Assembly: GCA_025084515.1 (NCBI GenBank)
Contig: JAJAGP010000101.1
Location: 248,001-312,000 of the forward strand
Direction: 5' to 3'
Source: Ancistrus triradiatus
Taxonomy: Eukaryota > Chordata > Actinopteri > Siluriformes > Loricariidae
Length of the DNA stretch: 64,000 bases
A program made the translations under genes and the position numbers. Numbering within the stretch: position 1 is the stretch's first letter; each line of letters opens with the position of its first letter. This document shows positions 53,301-64,000 of the stretch, piece after piece. The notes beneath the pieces were generated by a model. It searched no databases and was not told the origin of the DNA. It saw nothing but the letters and a program-made list of their open reading frames with translations.

Positions 53301-54356
53301 CTCACTCGGTAAGCTTGGATGGGACCGAGACAATACTTCGCCCCAAACGTCACAAACAGCTAAGCTTGTCCCGCAAACAAGTTCAATAAACAATACAGGG
53401 TACTGAGTGGGAAAAAGGCTCCCGGATTGGTCGGCGGTAGTCACGTGGTTGTTCTTAGTATTATGGGCGATGTAGTCCAGATCGCCCTCAGAGGGGATGA
53501 GAGGCAGGAAGACCAAGGGTTTGTTGCGGGACGTGACAGACACTGCTTCTGGACATGATTAACACAAGGCTTCTTTTTTGCACAGTAAAGTTTTAAGTGG
53601 CATTTGTGAGGGATCGTCTGAGAGATCAGAGATCAAAAGTTTTTAGTTTGGCTTGTGCCCTTGCTCTTTATGCACTGAAATTCTTGAATCATTTAATTAT
53701 ATTATGCACTATAGAGGAATAAATATGCAAATACTTTCCATCTTTTTCTTTGAGAAACATTTCAAAAATTTCAAAAATTTTTCTCATGCATTTGTTGACA
53801 AACTGGAGATCCTCTGACCATCTTTGCTCCTCAAAGACTCAGCCTTTCGTGGATACTGCTTTTGCACCATATCATGATTACAATTACCTGTTGACATCAC
53901 CTATTTGAAATCAATTTAGAGTTTTTACCTCATTACTAGGATTAAATTGCCCCAACCCAACTTTCCTTTGAAATGTGTTGTAGGTCTGAAATAGAGGAAT
54001 GGAGCTTTATTAACAAATTAAATAAAGCTGACCAGAAAACACATTAAAAATGTTGGGTTCATTCTGTCTACTATTAAATAAAAGTAAACGGAAATGTTAG
54101 GAGCACTGGGTTTTTGTTTTTTTCTGATTGGGGGCTGTATTTTATTTTAAAAAAGAAGAAAGAAACAGTGCCAAAATTCACAAATCTTGTTACAAACATT
54201 CTTACATTATACTTTATACATTATACTTACCAATCAGAGAAGTAAAGAGCTCCGGAGCAGAACTTCCTGCTGCCATGAAAGTTGCCCCTGCGACATCTTC
54301 GCTCAGATGCAGGTTCTACAATCCACAAAATTACATAGGATGTTGGAAGCACATAA

Positions 54357-54403
<47 letters not shown>

Positions 54404-57400
54404 CATACATTAATAGCACAGACCAGTTAGAGAACAGCTCTTACCTCACAGATCTTTTCCAGAGATGGCACAAAGTACACATCACAGACGATCGCAAGGG
54501 CATAGAACATGTAAACTGCCTGTTGATGTGAAACAAAAGTTAAAGAATCTGTCCACTGCGTGACTAAACAACATTTTACAACCACAACCAGGCTATAACA
54601 ATTAAAACAGTAAAGAATGGAACCATACTAAAATACAGTTTATAGCAATGACCTACTATGCTGTATGAGTATAGTACAGCATGAATTAACACCAATAATT
54701 CAATTGAGATGATTCAATTCATATTTGTCTCTTGATGCATGTTTGAGCCTACATTATAATGAGTATCTGTTACTTTTAAAATAAGCTCACAGGGCAAAAA
54801 AAATTGTCACCTTTAACTATAACGTCTACCTAATATTCACATATTCCAACTATAACATCTACCTAATGTTCTGGTAGTCTAGCCGCTCAGTGTAGGCTTT
54901 GTGGTCCAGAATAACATCTCCATGAGCACGAATACCAGCTGTGATTCGATTTGGTATTGACTGGACATCAATGTTCAGCCGCTGTTGCATCAAAGAACTG
55001 CATAGTTCTGCATAGTCAGATTTTGTGAATGCCTTCCCTGGCATCTTACTCATTGTTCCAGGTAGTAGAGGATTCACATCCTGTGTGACCACTCCTGAAT
55101 TTTCATCATGCCAATCAGTCTCATAGCAGCCCTGTGAAAATGAGATAACGAGCAAAAGGCAAAACCTGATTGTCCATCAGCTCAATGTAGGCACTGAACC
55201 CATTTTCACATAATTAAAACTCTGCTAGAACATCACAGAACCTCCTCCAATTTGAACCATACATTGCAAGCAGTCGTCATTGAAGGCATCCTGAGGTCTT
55301 CGATAGCATCACTCACATACAGGTAGAACCGAGATTCTGAATTCAACCAGATAACACCTTTCCAGTCACAAACAGTCAAATATTTGTCTCTTTTCACCCA
55401 CTGTAACCGAGCAACTTCGTGAGCACAAGTACGCAAAGGCCTCTTGTGTGCCACTCTGCTCCATATGATCATGGTATGCAGTTTCCTGCAGAGTGTTCTA
55501 TCAGAAGTTGGTTGTGAAGGACCTGCGTTGACTTCGAGAAGCAATATTTATTCACTTTTCGTGAAACACACCGGTAGTCGGTGGCTGTCAGTTTTGTCTT
55601 TCGGCCACAATTCTGATGAGAATTTCCAGTAGACTGGGATTCTTGCCACTGCTGGTACACTTCGATACACCTACAATTTCAGCTACGTTCCTTCCTACAG
55701 CCAATCATTAACATCTGCTTTGTGACACATTTTACAGACAACAAATAACACATTCACTGTACTGTACCACCTCTTCTCAATCTATGAACCCCATCGCACA
55801 CCCCACAGGTATTTATAGCTCCATCATCTTCGTGCAATGCAATCGGCAGGAGCGTTACTACCACCACACAAACAAGCAAGGTGACTCATTTTTTGTGCAG
55901 GGAACTTATCATTCCCACCCATTATGGAAAAAATTCCTTAGACAGTATAATTCCTGTAAATAAATATTTGGTATTTTCCCTAATTTGGCTTCAAATCCTT
56001 GATCTAAGGTCAGTTGTCTACAATCTTTGTGAGTTTGTTAATATTTAAATATTACATGATGCATATATAAAGCAATTCAAACACGAAAAGTACAGGAATA
56101 ATATAGACTATCCAACTGTCAAACCCCACAATACAAATGTATCTCATCCTTCAAAGTGGTTTGGGTAGTGAATATGGGACTGTGGTAGCCTAGCGGTTAA
56201 GCGGTTAAGGTACTGGACTATGGACCAAAACGGTCCAGGGTTCAAATCCCACCTCTGCCAAGCTGCCACTGTTGGGTCCTTGAGCAAGGCCCTTAACCCA
56301 GAGTTGCTTGGATTGTAAGACTGTATCAACTGTAAGTCGCTCTGGATAAGGGCGTCTGCTAAATGCTGTAAATGTAAATGTAAATGAATATTCTGCTTGC
56401 AGGTGTATATTGTCTATTATTTATTTCTATTGTTCCTTATAGTAGTATTCCTACCTCATTCCAGTACATTCAAAATCCCACCTACTTCCAATAATGTTAG
56501 TAAATACACATAGTAAAGTATAGCAACATATAGTGGCGCAAAGGATTAGCCCTCTTGCCTGTTATCTGGGGACAGGGCAGGGCGCATCTCTAATGTGAGC
56601 CAGGGCCCATTCATCATGTACTGAAGACTGCTTCTTCCAACACTAAATGCTACAAAATAAACAACCCTCACCTCATAAACAGGCAATGAATTACTTACAG
56701 GTAGGAATAAAAGCAAATGCATTGGGATAGGTAAGAAGCTATTCAGAACAACATCTACTATGACTATTGTCCCAATGGTCATTTGTTATGGCAAGTTAGA
56801 TGTTTAAATAAAAAGTACTCCAAACATTCTAGTTTGTGCTTGCTACTCACTACCACCATTTAGGCTGCATTGGCTGTGCCTGAAAGAGGGGTATTATCTC
56901 CCGTTGCTTCAACAGCAACCCTGGACTTCGTATATTGGAAGGGACATCATAAATGCAATATTATTTTCTCCATAATGTACTATACTATATGAGAGACCCA
57001 ATGGCATGTCACCATGCTCACACAAAGGTTTACTTTTTTTTTATACTCACACACAGAATGTGTAGAATCAAAGCCCCATGTCTTCTCTGTTCCTTAGTGA
57101 AGACATCCTGAGGAAATTCATCAATCGCTGGTTTGTGTGTGAATGTGTGCAGAAAAAGAAACAGAGTCCATTAGTGTAGGGTTGAAGATGCAAACAGCCA
57201 TGAATATTGCCATGAGGACAGCTGAAAACCTTCTTAGCTAATCTACTAGAAGCCTGCAATAGTTCCTACACTCACACATCCTATGCAGGTTTATTAACAG
57301 TACCACACACCTCTTTTTTAAGGCTACACAAATACTGAACAACTAAAAAATACTTTCAATTGGTGTTCTCCATTTCACATGAAATTATGAATTTGTTGGT

Positions 57401-60400
57401 TTGGTAATGACCCGACTAACATATCAAACTCTAACAGGTTTAAAACATTTCTCTTAAACAAAATACACAGGCATACAGATAATATACACATACTGATCAC
57501 ATTATTACAGTGGTGCTTGAAAGTTTGTGAACTTTCTATATCTCTGAATAAAAATGACCTAAAACATCATAAGATTTTCACACAATTCCTAAAAGTAGCT
57601 AAAGAGAACCCAGTTAAACAAATGACTTTCCTCACATTAATTGCTCGCTTCAGGTCCTTCCACAACATTTCCATTGGATTAAGGTCAGGACTTTGACTTG
57701 GCCATTACAAAACATTAACTTTATTCTTCTTTAACCATTCTTTGGTAGAGCGACTTGTGTCCTTACAGTCGTTGTCTTGCTGCATGACCCACCATCTCTT
57801 GAAATTCAGTTCATGGACAGATGTCCTGACATTTTCTTTTAGAATTCTGTGATAAAATTCAGAATTCATTGTTTTTTGTTTTTCTTTCTCCAAACATAAT
57901 GCTTTTATTTTAAACCAAAAAATTCTATTTTGGTCTCATCTGTCCACAAAACATTCTTCCAATAGCCGTCTGGCTTGTCCACGTGATCTTTAGCAAACTG
58001 CAGATGAGCAGCAATGTTCTGTTTGGAAAGCAGTGGCTTTCTCCTTGCAACCCTGCCATGCGCATTATTGTTGTTCAGTGTTCTTCTGATGGTGGACTCA
58101 TGAACATTAACATTAGCCAATGTGAGAGAGCCCTTCAGTTGCTTAGAAGTTGCCCTGGAGTACTTTGTGACCTCACCAACTATTACACGCCTTGCTCTTG
58201 GAGTGATCTTTGTTGGTCAACCACTGCTGGGGAGGGTAACAATGGCCTTGAATTTCCTCCTTTTGTACACAATCTGTCTGACTGTGGATTATTGGAGTCC
58301 AAAATCTTTAGAGATGGTTTTATAAACTTTTCCAGCCTGATGAGCATCAACAACTTTTTTTCTGACGTCCTCAGAAATCTCCTTTGTGCCATCATACACT
58401 TCCACAAGCATGTGTTTTGAAGAGCAGACTTTGATAGATCCTTGTTCTTTAAATAAAACAGGGTGCCCACTCACACCTGATTGTCATTCAATTAATCGAA
58501 AACACCTGACTAATTTTTGACTTCTAATTTCACCTTAAAAATTAACTGCTAATCATAGAGGTTCACATACTTTTGCCACTCACTAATATGTAATATTGGA
58601 TAATTTTCCTCAATAAATGAATGACCAATTATAATTTTTTTACCTCATTTGATTAACTGGATTCTCAGTGGTGCTTGAAAGTTTGTGAACCTTTTAGAAT
58701 TTTCTATATTTCTGCATAAATATGAGCTAAAACAACATTAGATTTTCACACAAGTCCTAAAAGTAGATAAAGAGAACCCAGTTAAACAAATGAGACAAAA
58801 ATATTACACTTGGTAATTTATTTATTGAGGAAAATTATCCAATATTACATATTAGAAAGTGGCAAAATATGTGAACCTCTAGGATTAGCAGTTAATTTGA
58901 AGGTGATATTAAAGTCAGATGTTTTCAATCAATGGGATGACAATCAGATGTGAGTGGACACCCTGTCTTATTGAAAGAACAGGGATCTATCAAAGTCTGC
59001 CCTTCACAATGCATATTAGTGAAAGTGTATCATGGCACGAACAAAGGAGATGTCTGAGGACCTCAGAAAAAGAGTTGTTGATGCTCATCAGGCTGGAAAA
59101 GGTTACAAAACCATCTCTAAAGAGTTTGGACTCCACCAATCCACAGTCAGACAGATTGTTTACAAATTGAGGAAATTCAAGACCACTGTTACCCTCCCCA
59201 GGAGTGGTCCACCAACAGAGATCACTCCAACAGCAAGGTGTGTAACAGTTGGTGAGGTCACAAAGGACTCCAGGGTAACTTCTAAGCAACTTAAAGCCTC
59301 TCTCACATTGGCTAATGTTAATGTTCATGAGTCCACCATCAGAAGAACACTGAACAACAATGGTGTGCATGGCAGGGTTGCAAGGAGTACCTCCACTGAT
59401 GAGGTACTATTTGGGTGGTGGATCATTCTCAGCACTGCAGTGACACTGATTTGGTGGCAGTGTGTTAGTGTGTGTTGTTCTGGTGTGGGTGGATTAGTCA
59501 CAGCAGTGCTGCTGGAGTTTTTTAAACTCCTCAGTGTCATTGCTGGACTGCAAATAGTCCACCAACCAAAAATGTCAAGCCACCAGCCTCCTGTAGGCAT
59601 CATCCTGTGAGCACTGATGAAGGATTAGAGAATGACTAACACAAACTGTACAACAACAGATGAGCTACTGTCTCTGACTTCACATCTACAAGGTGAAGCA
59701 ATATGGTAGATGTGTCTAATAGAGTACACAGTGAGTGAACACACTGTTTAAAACTCCAACAGCACTGCTATCGTACCAGCTCAACACACACTAACATACC
59801 ACCATCACATCAGTGTCACTGCAGTGCTGAGAATGATCCACCATCCAAATTAGATTTGGGTATTGAAACTAAGTGCCCATTAAAAAACATAGAATTCAAT
59901 TCCACTTATTTTTTCCTATTAACAAATTTTATGCTTTAAAAACACAACCACGATTAGTGCAGAAATACATGTAATCAGGCACATATTTTCTAGGACCGGT
60001 GTGTCATGTAGAGCATAAGAAGAAAATTGATGCTTTAAAGCACAACAAAGGATCCACTTTGAGAGAAAGAAAAAGGCTAAATGCAGTATGTGTGGTAAGT
60101 TAATCTGTTGTAAAGGAGGTTGTACCTCCAACACGGCAAACATCGAAGGCACCAGCATGATACTGAGCTTCAGTAGTGTACCCTGTTCGACCGACTGTGG
60201 TCTCCTAGATCAAATGCTGCATTAGCCAGGAGAGTCTGAAATGTTTAATGTGAACAAAGCTCAACATGGTTTAACTTCCTAAAACAATGGCCTAGGAAAA
60301 TCAAACTTCTCTCAGTTACTACTAGCCATAAGCACTCCCTACTGCTGAAATGATGAACATGTGGTCCAAAACAGAAAGCTTAACATAAAAATTATTTCCC

Positions 60401-62037
60401 TTTAGACCACCTGTTCATTATTTCAGCACTAGAGATTACTTATGACCAGTAGTAACTGAGAGAAGTTTGGTGTTCCTAGGTCACAGCTTTAGTACATTAA
60501 GCCACATTAAGCTTTTTACTTACAATAGGTTTAAATGGGAAAAAAACTTAACGTAAAAATGATTAGTTTTAAAGCTGAAATGTAAAAAAAAATATGTATA
60601 GGATTAAGCTGATAAGACAATGAATGAATGCATGACTTAATATAATTTATACCTAAACATTTGGCACACATTTTCACCAATTTAGAATCGAAACTTCGAA
60701 TCGATAAGATCCATAATTGATAGGCAGAATTGGAATCAATAAAATCCAAACAATACCTAACCCTAACTCAAATGGTACCTCATCTGTGCTGATCCTGTGG
60801 GGGTCCTGACCATTAGAGAACAGAGGGAAGAGGACTAACAAAGTATGTAGAGAAACAGATGGACTACAGTCTGTAATTGCAGAACTATTAAGTGAATATA
60901 TATAGTAAGGGCTGTGGTAGCCTAGCGGGTAAGGTACTGGACTATGAATCAGAAGGTCCAGGGTTCAAATCCCACTTCTGCCAAGCTGCCACTGTTGGGT
61001 CCTTGAGCAAGACCCTTAACCCACAATTGCTTGGATTGTAAGACTGTATCAGTTGTAAGTCGCTCTGGATAAGGGCGTCTGCTAAATGCTGTAAACGTAA
61101 ATGTAAATGTAAGGGGAACAGTTCAAATGGAGAATAAATGTACAAACAAGGAGGCATACATAATAAAGTGATAGGTGAGTGTACAGTATATTTCACCATT
61201 CTGGTGCATCTAACTAGTTCAGTAACAATGCATTCAGCTGGTAATTAGAAATAACAAATAATCTCATATGATGATAATAACCTTTTTCCATATTTTATTA
61301 ATTATTTAACCAATGAACTCTCATATCTGAAAAACGTCTGCCAAGTATATTGAGCTTACACAGTGAGTCTGATCAAAAGCAACAGAGTTCAGAGAAGGCC
61401 AAGGAACTGAGACAGAGACACATAGCTCCAGGTGAACGATTAGAGGCTAGATCGGTGGAATAAAGGGCCATATGACGTCTTTCTCAAAGTACCACACTTT
61501 GCATGCTTAAAACAGAGCTTTCTCTGTTCAGAAATTAAGGATTCTGCTGCTTAGCAACACCAAGCCTCAAAGGGGGTTCGGCTGGGGAGGGCAGCTGTCT
61601 GTAAATGATGAGAGAGGAAGCAATGGAGTAATGGACTCAAATTTAAAATAGAGTCTTTTTTAAATTAGATTTGTATCTAACACACCTAAGACTTGCACCA
61701 GTCTTTGTGTTTAGTTATGGCTATCTTGGTTTGACTGTGTGTCCAGGTGTTAGTTGTGATACTTCCTATGACTGTCCTGTGCTTGTTCCTGTTTACCTTA
61801 TTTACACTTGCAGTGCTTGTATTACTTTCAGTTCCTCTATCTGATATTTGCTTTTACTGAATCAGCTTGTAAGTCTGTTTGGAATAAAATCATCAGGGAA
61901 ATGAACAAAATCATTTGTCAATTCAATTCACATGAACTCACCAGCACGAGGCACACTGGATGTCTGGTTCTCCTCTCCACTTTGCTGAGCCAGCTTACGT
62001 TTTGACCACACAGGATCATAATCCGTCTGTTGATTGT
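41365..62037 (-). CDS. slc24a3: K+-dependent Na+/Ca2+ exchanger, NCKX3-like (5' end outside window)
   Basis: Plasma-membrane antiporter of the SLC24 family. Minus-strand coding exons: 62037-61942, 57127-57051, 54519-54445, 54315-54231, 50494-50391, 50302-50228, 50141-50116, 50030-49977, 49866-49724, 49474-49371, 47519-47246, 44454-44288, 44172-44058, 43954-43842, 41671-41606, 41475-41365; 561 codons, phases compatible. Alpha-1 repeat: [20 protein letters not shown] then [18 protein letters not shown]. Alpha-2 repeat: [20 protein letters not shown] then [12 protein letters not shown]; the Asp of NIFD, needed for K+ dependence, is present. The exon at 47246-47519 encodes the acidic cytoplasmic loop ([10 protein letters not shown]). 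The first visible exon has an extracellular NQT sequon. NCKX3 affinity rests on [22 protein letters not shown] and ILLKK, but the C-terminus is short (CSIFFEKL), so it may be a separate teleost paralog. Start exon(s) not found. Confidence 0.85.
41885..43453. mobile_element. hAT-type DNA transposon, non-autonomous
   Basis: 1569 bp with inverted ends TAGGGTTGGGTCGGTACGAG and TACCACACAACCCTA. It is flanked by a perfect 8-bp duplication TTACTGAT (41877-41884 and 43454-43461), the hAT hallmark. No transposase frame. Located in the exchanger intron between exons 43842 and 41671. Confidence 0.88.
44690..45240 (+). mobile_element. Internally deleted Tc1-type element
   Basis: The left half reads like a transposase DNA-binding region; the right half jumps to the C-terminal catalytic part ([20 protein letters not shown]). 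A plus-strand relative of the fragment at 38540-39530. Confidence 0.6.
45303..46879 (+). mobile_element. Full-length Tc1 element, decayed transposase
   Basis: TA-flanked, with ends CAGTGGGGCAAAAAAGTACT and CTTTTTTGCCCCACTG. The transposase frame from 45645 has MAKTK then an early stop, [26 protein letters not shown]-type and MWSDETK reads, with several frameshifts. Same family as 26560-30709 but without the nested insertion. Lies in an exchanger intron. Confidence 0.9.
47809..49360 (-). mobile_element. Full-length Tc1 element beside an exon
   Basis: TA-flanked; ends CAGTGCTGCTTGAAAATTTG and, inverted, AACGGTCAAGCACCACTG. Minus-strand transposase remnants start [20 protein letters not shown] (49015) and include [12 protein letters not shown] and [13 protein letters not shown]. 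Frames are broken. Its right TA is 8-9 bp from the exon 49474-49371. Confidence 0.9.
50630..52766 (+). mobile_element. Deleted Ty3/Gypsy-type LTR element
   Basis: The 3' LTR at 51570-52766 begins TGTCACAGG after a purine tract (TTTGGGGGGGTAC) and ends CCGTGACA. The 5' copy is only the first 200 bp (50630 to about 50830) and runs directly into internal sequence. Both outer ends abut GGGAC (50625-50629 and 52767-52771), a perfect 5-bp target duplication. The interior keeps a Pro/Gly-rich tract (51013-51687, repeats like LAPPGPV) ending in [20 protein letters not shown], and no pol domain. Confidence 0.82.
52507..52587 (+). other. tRNA-like fold inside the LTR
   Basis: CCTCAGTG at 52507-52514 pairs with CACTGAGG at 52580-52587. 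Within lie an A-box-like TGGTGCGATCGGTTAAAC and a T arm CTGGGTTCGTTCCCCAG with a perfect 5-bp stem and B box. The anticodon arm is not convincing, so this is not called a functional tRNA. Confidence 0.55.
52964..53268 (+). mobile_element. Tc1 transposase fragment
   Basis: Reads as the C-terminal catalytic half of the GTGGTGCTTGAAAG Tc1 family ([30 protein letters not shown] segment), cut at both sides. Confidence 0.7.
53269..53545. repeat. LTR-like fragment ending CGTGACAG
   Basis: GC-richer than its surroundings, abruptly joined to the Tc1 piece and ending GGGACGTGACAG. Resembles a solo LTR, but no target duplication was identified. Confidence 0.35.
54359..54402 (+). repeat. (GT)22 microsatellite
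   Basis: Uninterrupted GT run. On the gene's strand it is an (AC) run 44 nt before the acceptor of exchanger exon 54315-54231. Confidence 0.97.
54830..55700 (-). mobile_element. Decayed Tc1-type transposon
   Basis: Minus-strand reads 55544-55233 (RRLHELGF-like [35 protein letters not shown]-like [10 protein letters not shown]) and 55155-54859 match the middle and end of a Tc1 transposase with frameshifts. Exchanger intron. Confidence 0.6.
56170..56390 (+). repeat. tRNA-derived SINE
   Basis: A-box GTGGTAGCCTAGCGGTTAAG, B-box GGTTCAAATCCCA, body TTGGGTCCTTGAGCAAGGCC, tail GTCTGCTAAATGCTG plus an AAATGT repeat. A 9-bp piece (GCGGTTAAG) is duplicated in the A-box area. Confidence 0.85.
57508..58665 (-). 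mobile_element. Tc1 element, internally deleted and 5'-truncated
   Basis: Left end CAGTGGTGCTTGAAAGTTTG follows TA. Minus-strand transposase reads: [20 protein letters not shown] near 58370, [20 protein letters not shown] near 58080, [14 protein letters not shown] near 57930. Its right terminal part is missing, ending at GGATTCTC where the next Tc1 begins. Confidence 0.85.
58666..59387 (+). mobile_element. Tc1 element, 3'-truncated, open N-terminal transposase
   Basis: Begins CAGTGGTGCTTGAAAGTTTG. The transposase start at 59032 stays open for about 118 codons ([20 protein letters not shown] ... [12 protein letters not shown]), covering the paired DNA-binding domain, until a palindromic junction at 59388. 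Confidence 0.88.
59409..59850. mobile_element. MITE with 42-bp inverted ends
   Basis: ATTTGGGTGGTGGATCATTC... at 59409-59450 is almost exactly inverted at 59809-59850. No coding capacity. Just before it (59388-59410) AGTACCTC and GAGGTACT form an 8-bp hairpin. Confidence 0.8.
60291..60480. repeat. 190-bp hairpin (inverted repeat)
   Basis: Arms of about 75 bp starting CCTAGG... at 60291 and ending ...CCTAGG at 60480 pair with few mismatches (both arms contain AACTTCTCTCAGTTACTACT or its complement), separated by an A/T-rich loop near 60380. Probably a MITE. Confidence 0.8.
60780..61112 (+). repeat. Repeat fragment plus tRNA-derived SINE
   Basis: 60797-60900 matches the repeat at 7080-7180 (GGGGGTCCTGACCATTAGAG). 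60905-61112 is a good SINE copy: GTGGTAGCCTAGCGGGTAAG, GGTTCAAATCCCACTTCTG, TTGAGCAAGACCCTTAACCC, GCGTCTGCTAAATGCTG. Confidence 0.82.
61113..61941. other. Exchanger intron, nothing recognised
   Basis: Between the SINE and the exon 62037-61942 no repeat, ORF or RNA gene could be supported. Confidence 0.4.
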
Positions 62038-62077
62038 CTGGAAAAAGGATAAAATTTGTTAACATACAAGTAAAACC

Positions 62078-63640
62078 ACATATACACTTTATTAGGCCCA
62101 CTTTGCTAGTACCAGGTTCAATCCCATTTTGCATTAATTCCCTAATTGAACTCCTCTAATTCTTCATGGCATAGCTTCAACAAGGTGTCAGAAACATTCT
62201 TCAGATGTGTTGGTCCATATTGACATAAGAGAATCACGCAGTTGCTGCAGATTTGTTGGCTGCACATCCATGACGCAAATCTCCTGTTCCACCACATCCC
62301 AATGGTGGATTGAGATCTGGCAACTGTGGAGGTCTTTGAGTACATTGAACTCATTAATATGTTCAAGAAAGCAGTTTGAGATGATCAGAAGTGGCACCCA
62401 CTGTGGTATTCTGCTGCTGTAGCCCATCTGCTTCAAAGTTTGACATGTGCATTCAGAGATGCTATTCTTATACCTTTGCAGAAGGTGCATTGAGTTGCTG
62501 CCATGTGATTGGCTGATTAGATAATTGTGTTGCCGGTGAGTGTATATACTCATTTAACATTTTATTAGGAACACCTACACACTTACTCATTCATGCAAGT
62601 ATCTAATCAACTAAATGTTTGGCTGAAATGAAAAGTGTAAAAAATCATTCAGACATGGGGATAATGTAATCTCAGTGATTTTATCAATGGCATGATTTTG
62701 TTGCCAGACAGGCACGCCTGTTAATAAATAATGTTAAAAATAAAGGTTAATAAAGCACCATGTCATAAAGCAATGATTATGCAATCAATAGTAAGTACAG
62801 TGTTCTTCAGCGACCTTCCCAAGCACAGAATCCATTTCAATAGAACACCTTGGGGATATAGTAGAACAAGAGAAAGCATGACACTACACCTAAAAACTCT
62901 GCAGCAACTGTGTGATGCAATCATGTCAAAATGAAGCAGAATCTCAAATGAATGTTTCAAACATCTTGTGGAATCCATGCCATGACAAACCGAAGCTATT
63001 TTGAGGGCAGTGGGAGATCATACAAAGTACAACCTCAAATCAGCAATACATTGGTACAGTATAAAAAAGGCAAAAATAAACGTGGTGTTTCTTACAGATT
63101 TTCCAAAATTAGACAACAGAAGACTGGAAAAATGTTATGTGGTCTGATGAGATTCGATTTCTGCTGTGACATTTGGATGTTAGGGTCAGAATTTGGCATA
63201 AACAATATGTAAGCAGCGCTCAGTCTACTTGAGTATTGTTGCTGACCATGTCCATCAATTTATGACCACAGTGTACCCCTCTTCTCCACGCCTGTCACAA
63301 AGCTCAAATCATCTCAATCTGGTTTCCTGGACATGTCAGTGAGTTCACTGTACTCAAATGGCCTCCACAGTTACCAGATCTCAATCCAACAGAGCAGCTT
63401 TAGGATGTGGTGGAATGAGAGATTCACATCATGGGCATGCAGCTGATCTGGGCATGCAAATCTGCAGCCACTGAGTCACAGTGTCATGTCAATATGGAAC
63501 AACATCTCTAAGGAATGTTTCCAGCACCTTCGTGAATCTATTCCACGAAGGATTAAGGCAGATCTAAAGGCAAAACGGGACAAGACCCAGTACTAGCAAG
63601 GTGTACCTAAGAAGTGGCCAGTGGGTGTATGTATATGACA
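62078..63640. mobile_element. Two opposed remnants of one DNA transposon family
   Basis: 62078-62560 reads on the minus strand (CVMDVQPTNLQQLRDSLMSI); about 62545-63640 reads on the plus strand (LMRFDFCCDIWMLGSEFGIN, CCTCCACAGTTACCAGATCTC). Both match the family at 23220-24170 (MDVQPTNLQQLCHAIINMG). All frames are broken. Confidence 0.6.
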
Positions 63641-64000
63641 CTGGTGTAGGATCCACCACCCAAGTAATATCACACAATAGTGGTCATGTGGTAGTTGTTT
63701 TGATATATGGGGTGGAGAGCGGCTGAGAAATTGTGAGTGACTATACATGGCTACAGTAAGTACTTATTTAATAGGAATTATTTAAGTACACAGTATGTGT
63801 ATTCAGTAGGCTAATTGGCAGGGAAATGCAAATTGAATTTACCAGTCAAATGCGCAACAATATGACTGGCAAATTCTCTGAACATTCAGCAATCCTGGTC
63901 TCTGAGAGGCTGATTTATCATTGCTGCTGTTTATCATTAAACACTAGCAATTAATATATCGTATTTTTAAAGAAGCCTAACAGAAATACAGTCTGAAAAT
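63641..64000. other. No gene found; exchanger first exon not seen
   Basis: I looked on the minus strand for a signal-peptide exon ending in phase 1, as required by the exon at 62037, and found none without stops. The 5' end is probably outside the window. Confidence 0.4.

Larger units (their letters stand above)
50602..53990. mobile_element. Older MITE split by an LTR element and other insertions
   Basis: ATTACAAAAAAGTTGGGAC at about 50610-50629 and the near-inverse CCCAACTTTCCTTTGAAATG at about 53957-53977 look like terminal inverted repeats of one fish MITE. Its interior now holds the LTR element 50630-52766, a Tc1 piece and an LTR-like piece. The pairing of ends is an inference. Confidence 0.45.

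Overview
The window looks like nuclear DNA of a ray-finned (teleost) fish. Genes are split into small exons with GT-AG introns. The proteins have clear vertebrate, fish-type identities, and intergenic and intronic DNA is crowded with Tc1/mariner elements, short tRNA-derived SINEs, L2/CR1-type LINE pieces, Ty3/Gypsy-type LTR elements, a PIF/Harbinger fragment and a hAT element. The Tc1 load would suit a catfish or another otophysan fish, but that is a guess from repeat style only.

Four protein-coding genes were assembled by hand from exons with matching splice sites and phases. (1) eva1c, minus strand, 1175-7894 and running off the left edge: signal peptide plus two SUEL-type galactose-binding lectin domains. 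(2) clic2, plus strand, 13956-19071: complete in six coding exons, 242 aa, with the CPFC redox motif. (3) urp1, minus strand, 20856-22800: complete in five coding exons, 134 aa, encoding the cyclic neuropeptide ACFWKYCVTN after a KKR cleavage site. (4) An slc24a3-like K+-dependent Na+/Ca2+ exchanger, minus strand, 41365-62037: sixteen exons, with the N-terminal exon(s) probably beyond the right edge.

Layout: 1-8 kb eva1c with SINE and MITE insertions in its introns; 8.3-11.5 kb a transposon graveyard (Tc1-type MITE, Harbinger, Gypsy, SINE); 12-13.9 kb upstream DNA of clic2; 13.9-19.1 kb clic2 with a Tc1 copy and microsatellites; 19.3-20.1 kb two MITEs; 20.8-22.9 kb urp1 with a TATA box; 23-41 kb a gene-free block of nested transposons (an LTR element inside a Tc1, an almost full-length L2-type LINE inside another Tc1); 41.3-62 kb the exchanger gene, whose introns hold a hAT element, at least four Tc1 copies or pieces, an LTR element and SINEs; 62-64 kb more DNA-transposon remnants.

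The four genes have no obvious shared pathway; this is ordinary vertebrate gene order rather than an operon-like system. I found no undescribed system that I can defend. The points most worth a second look are the tiny-exon neuropeptide gene, a probable GC-AG intron and a missing conserved segment in the exchanger gene, a tRNA-like fold inside an LTR, and several well-dated nested insertions with target-site duplications.
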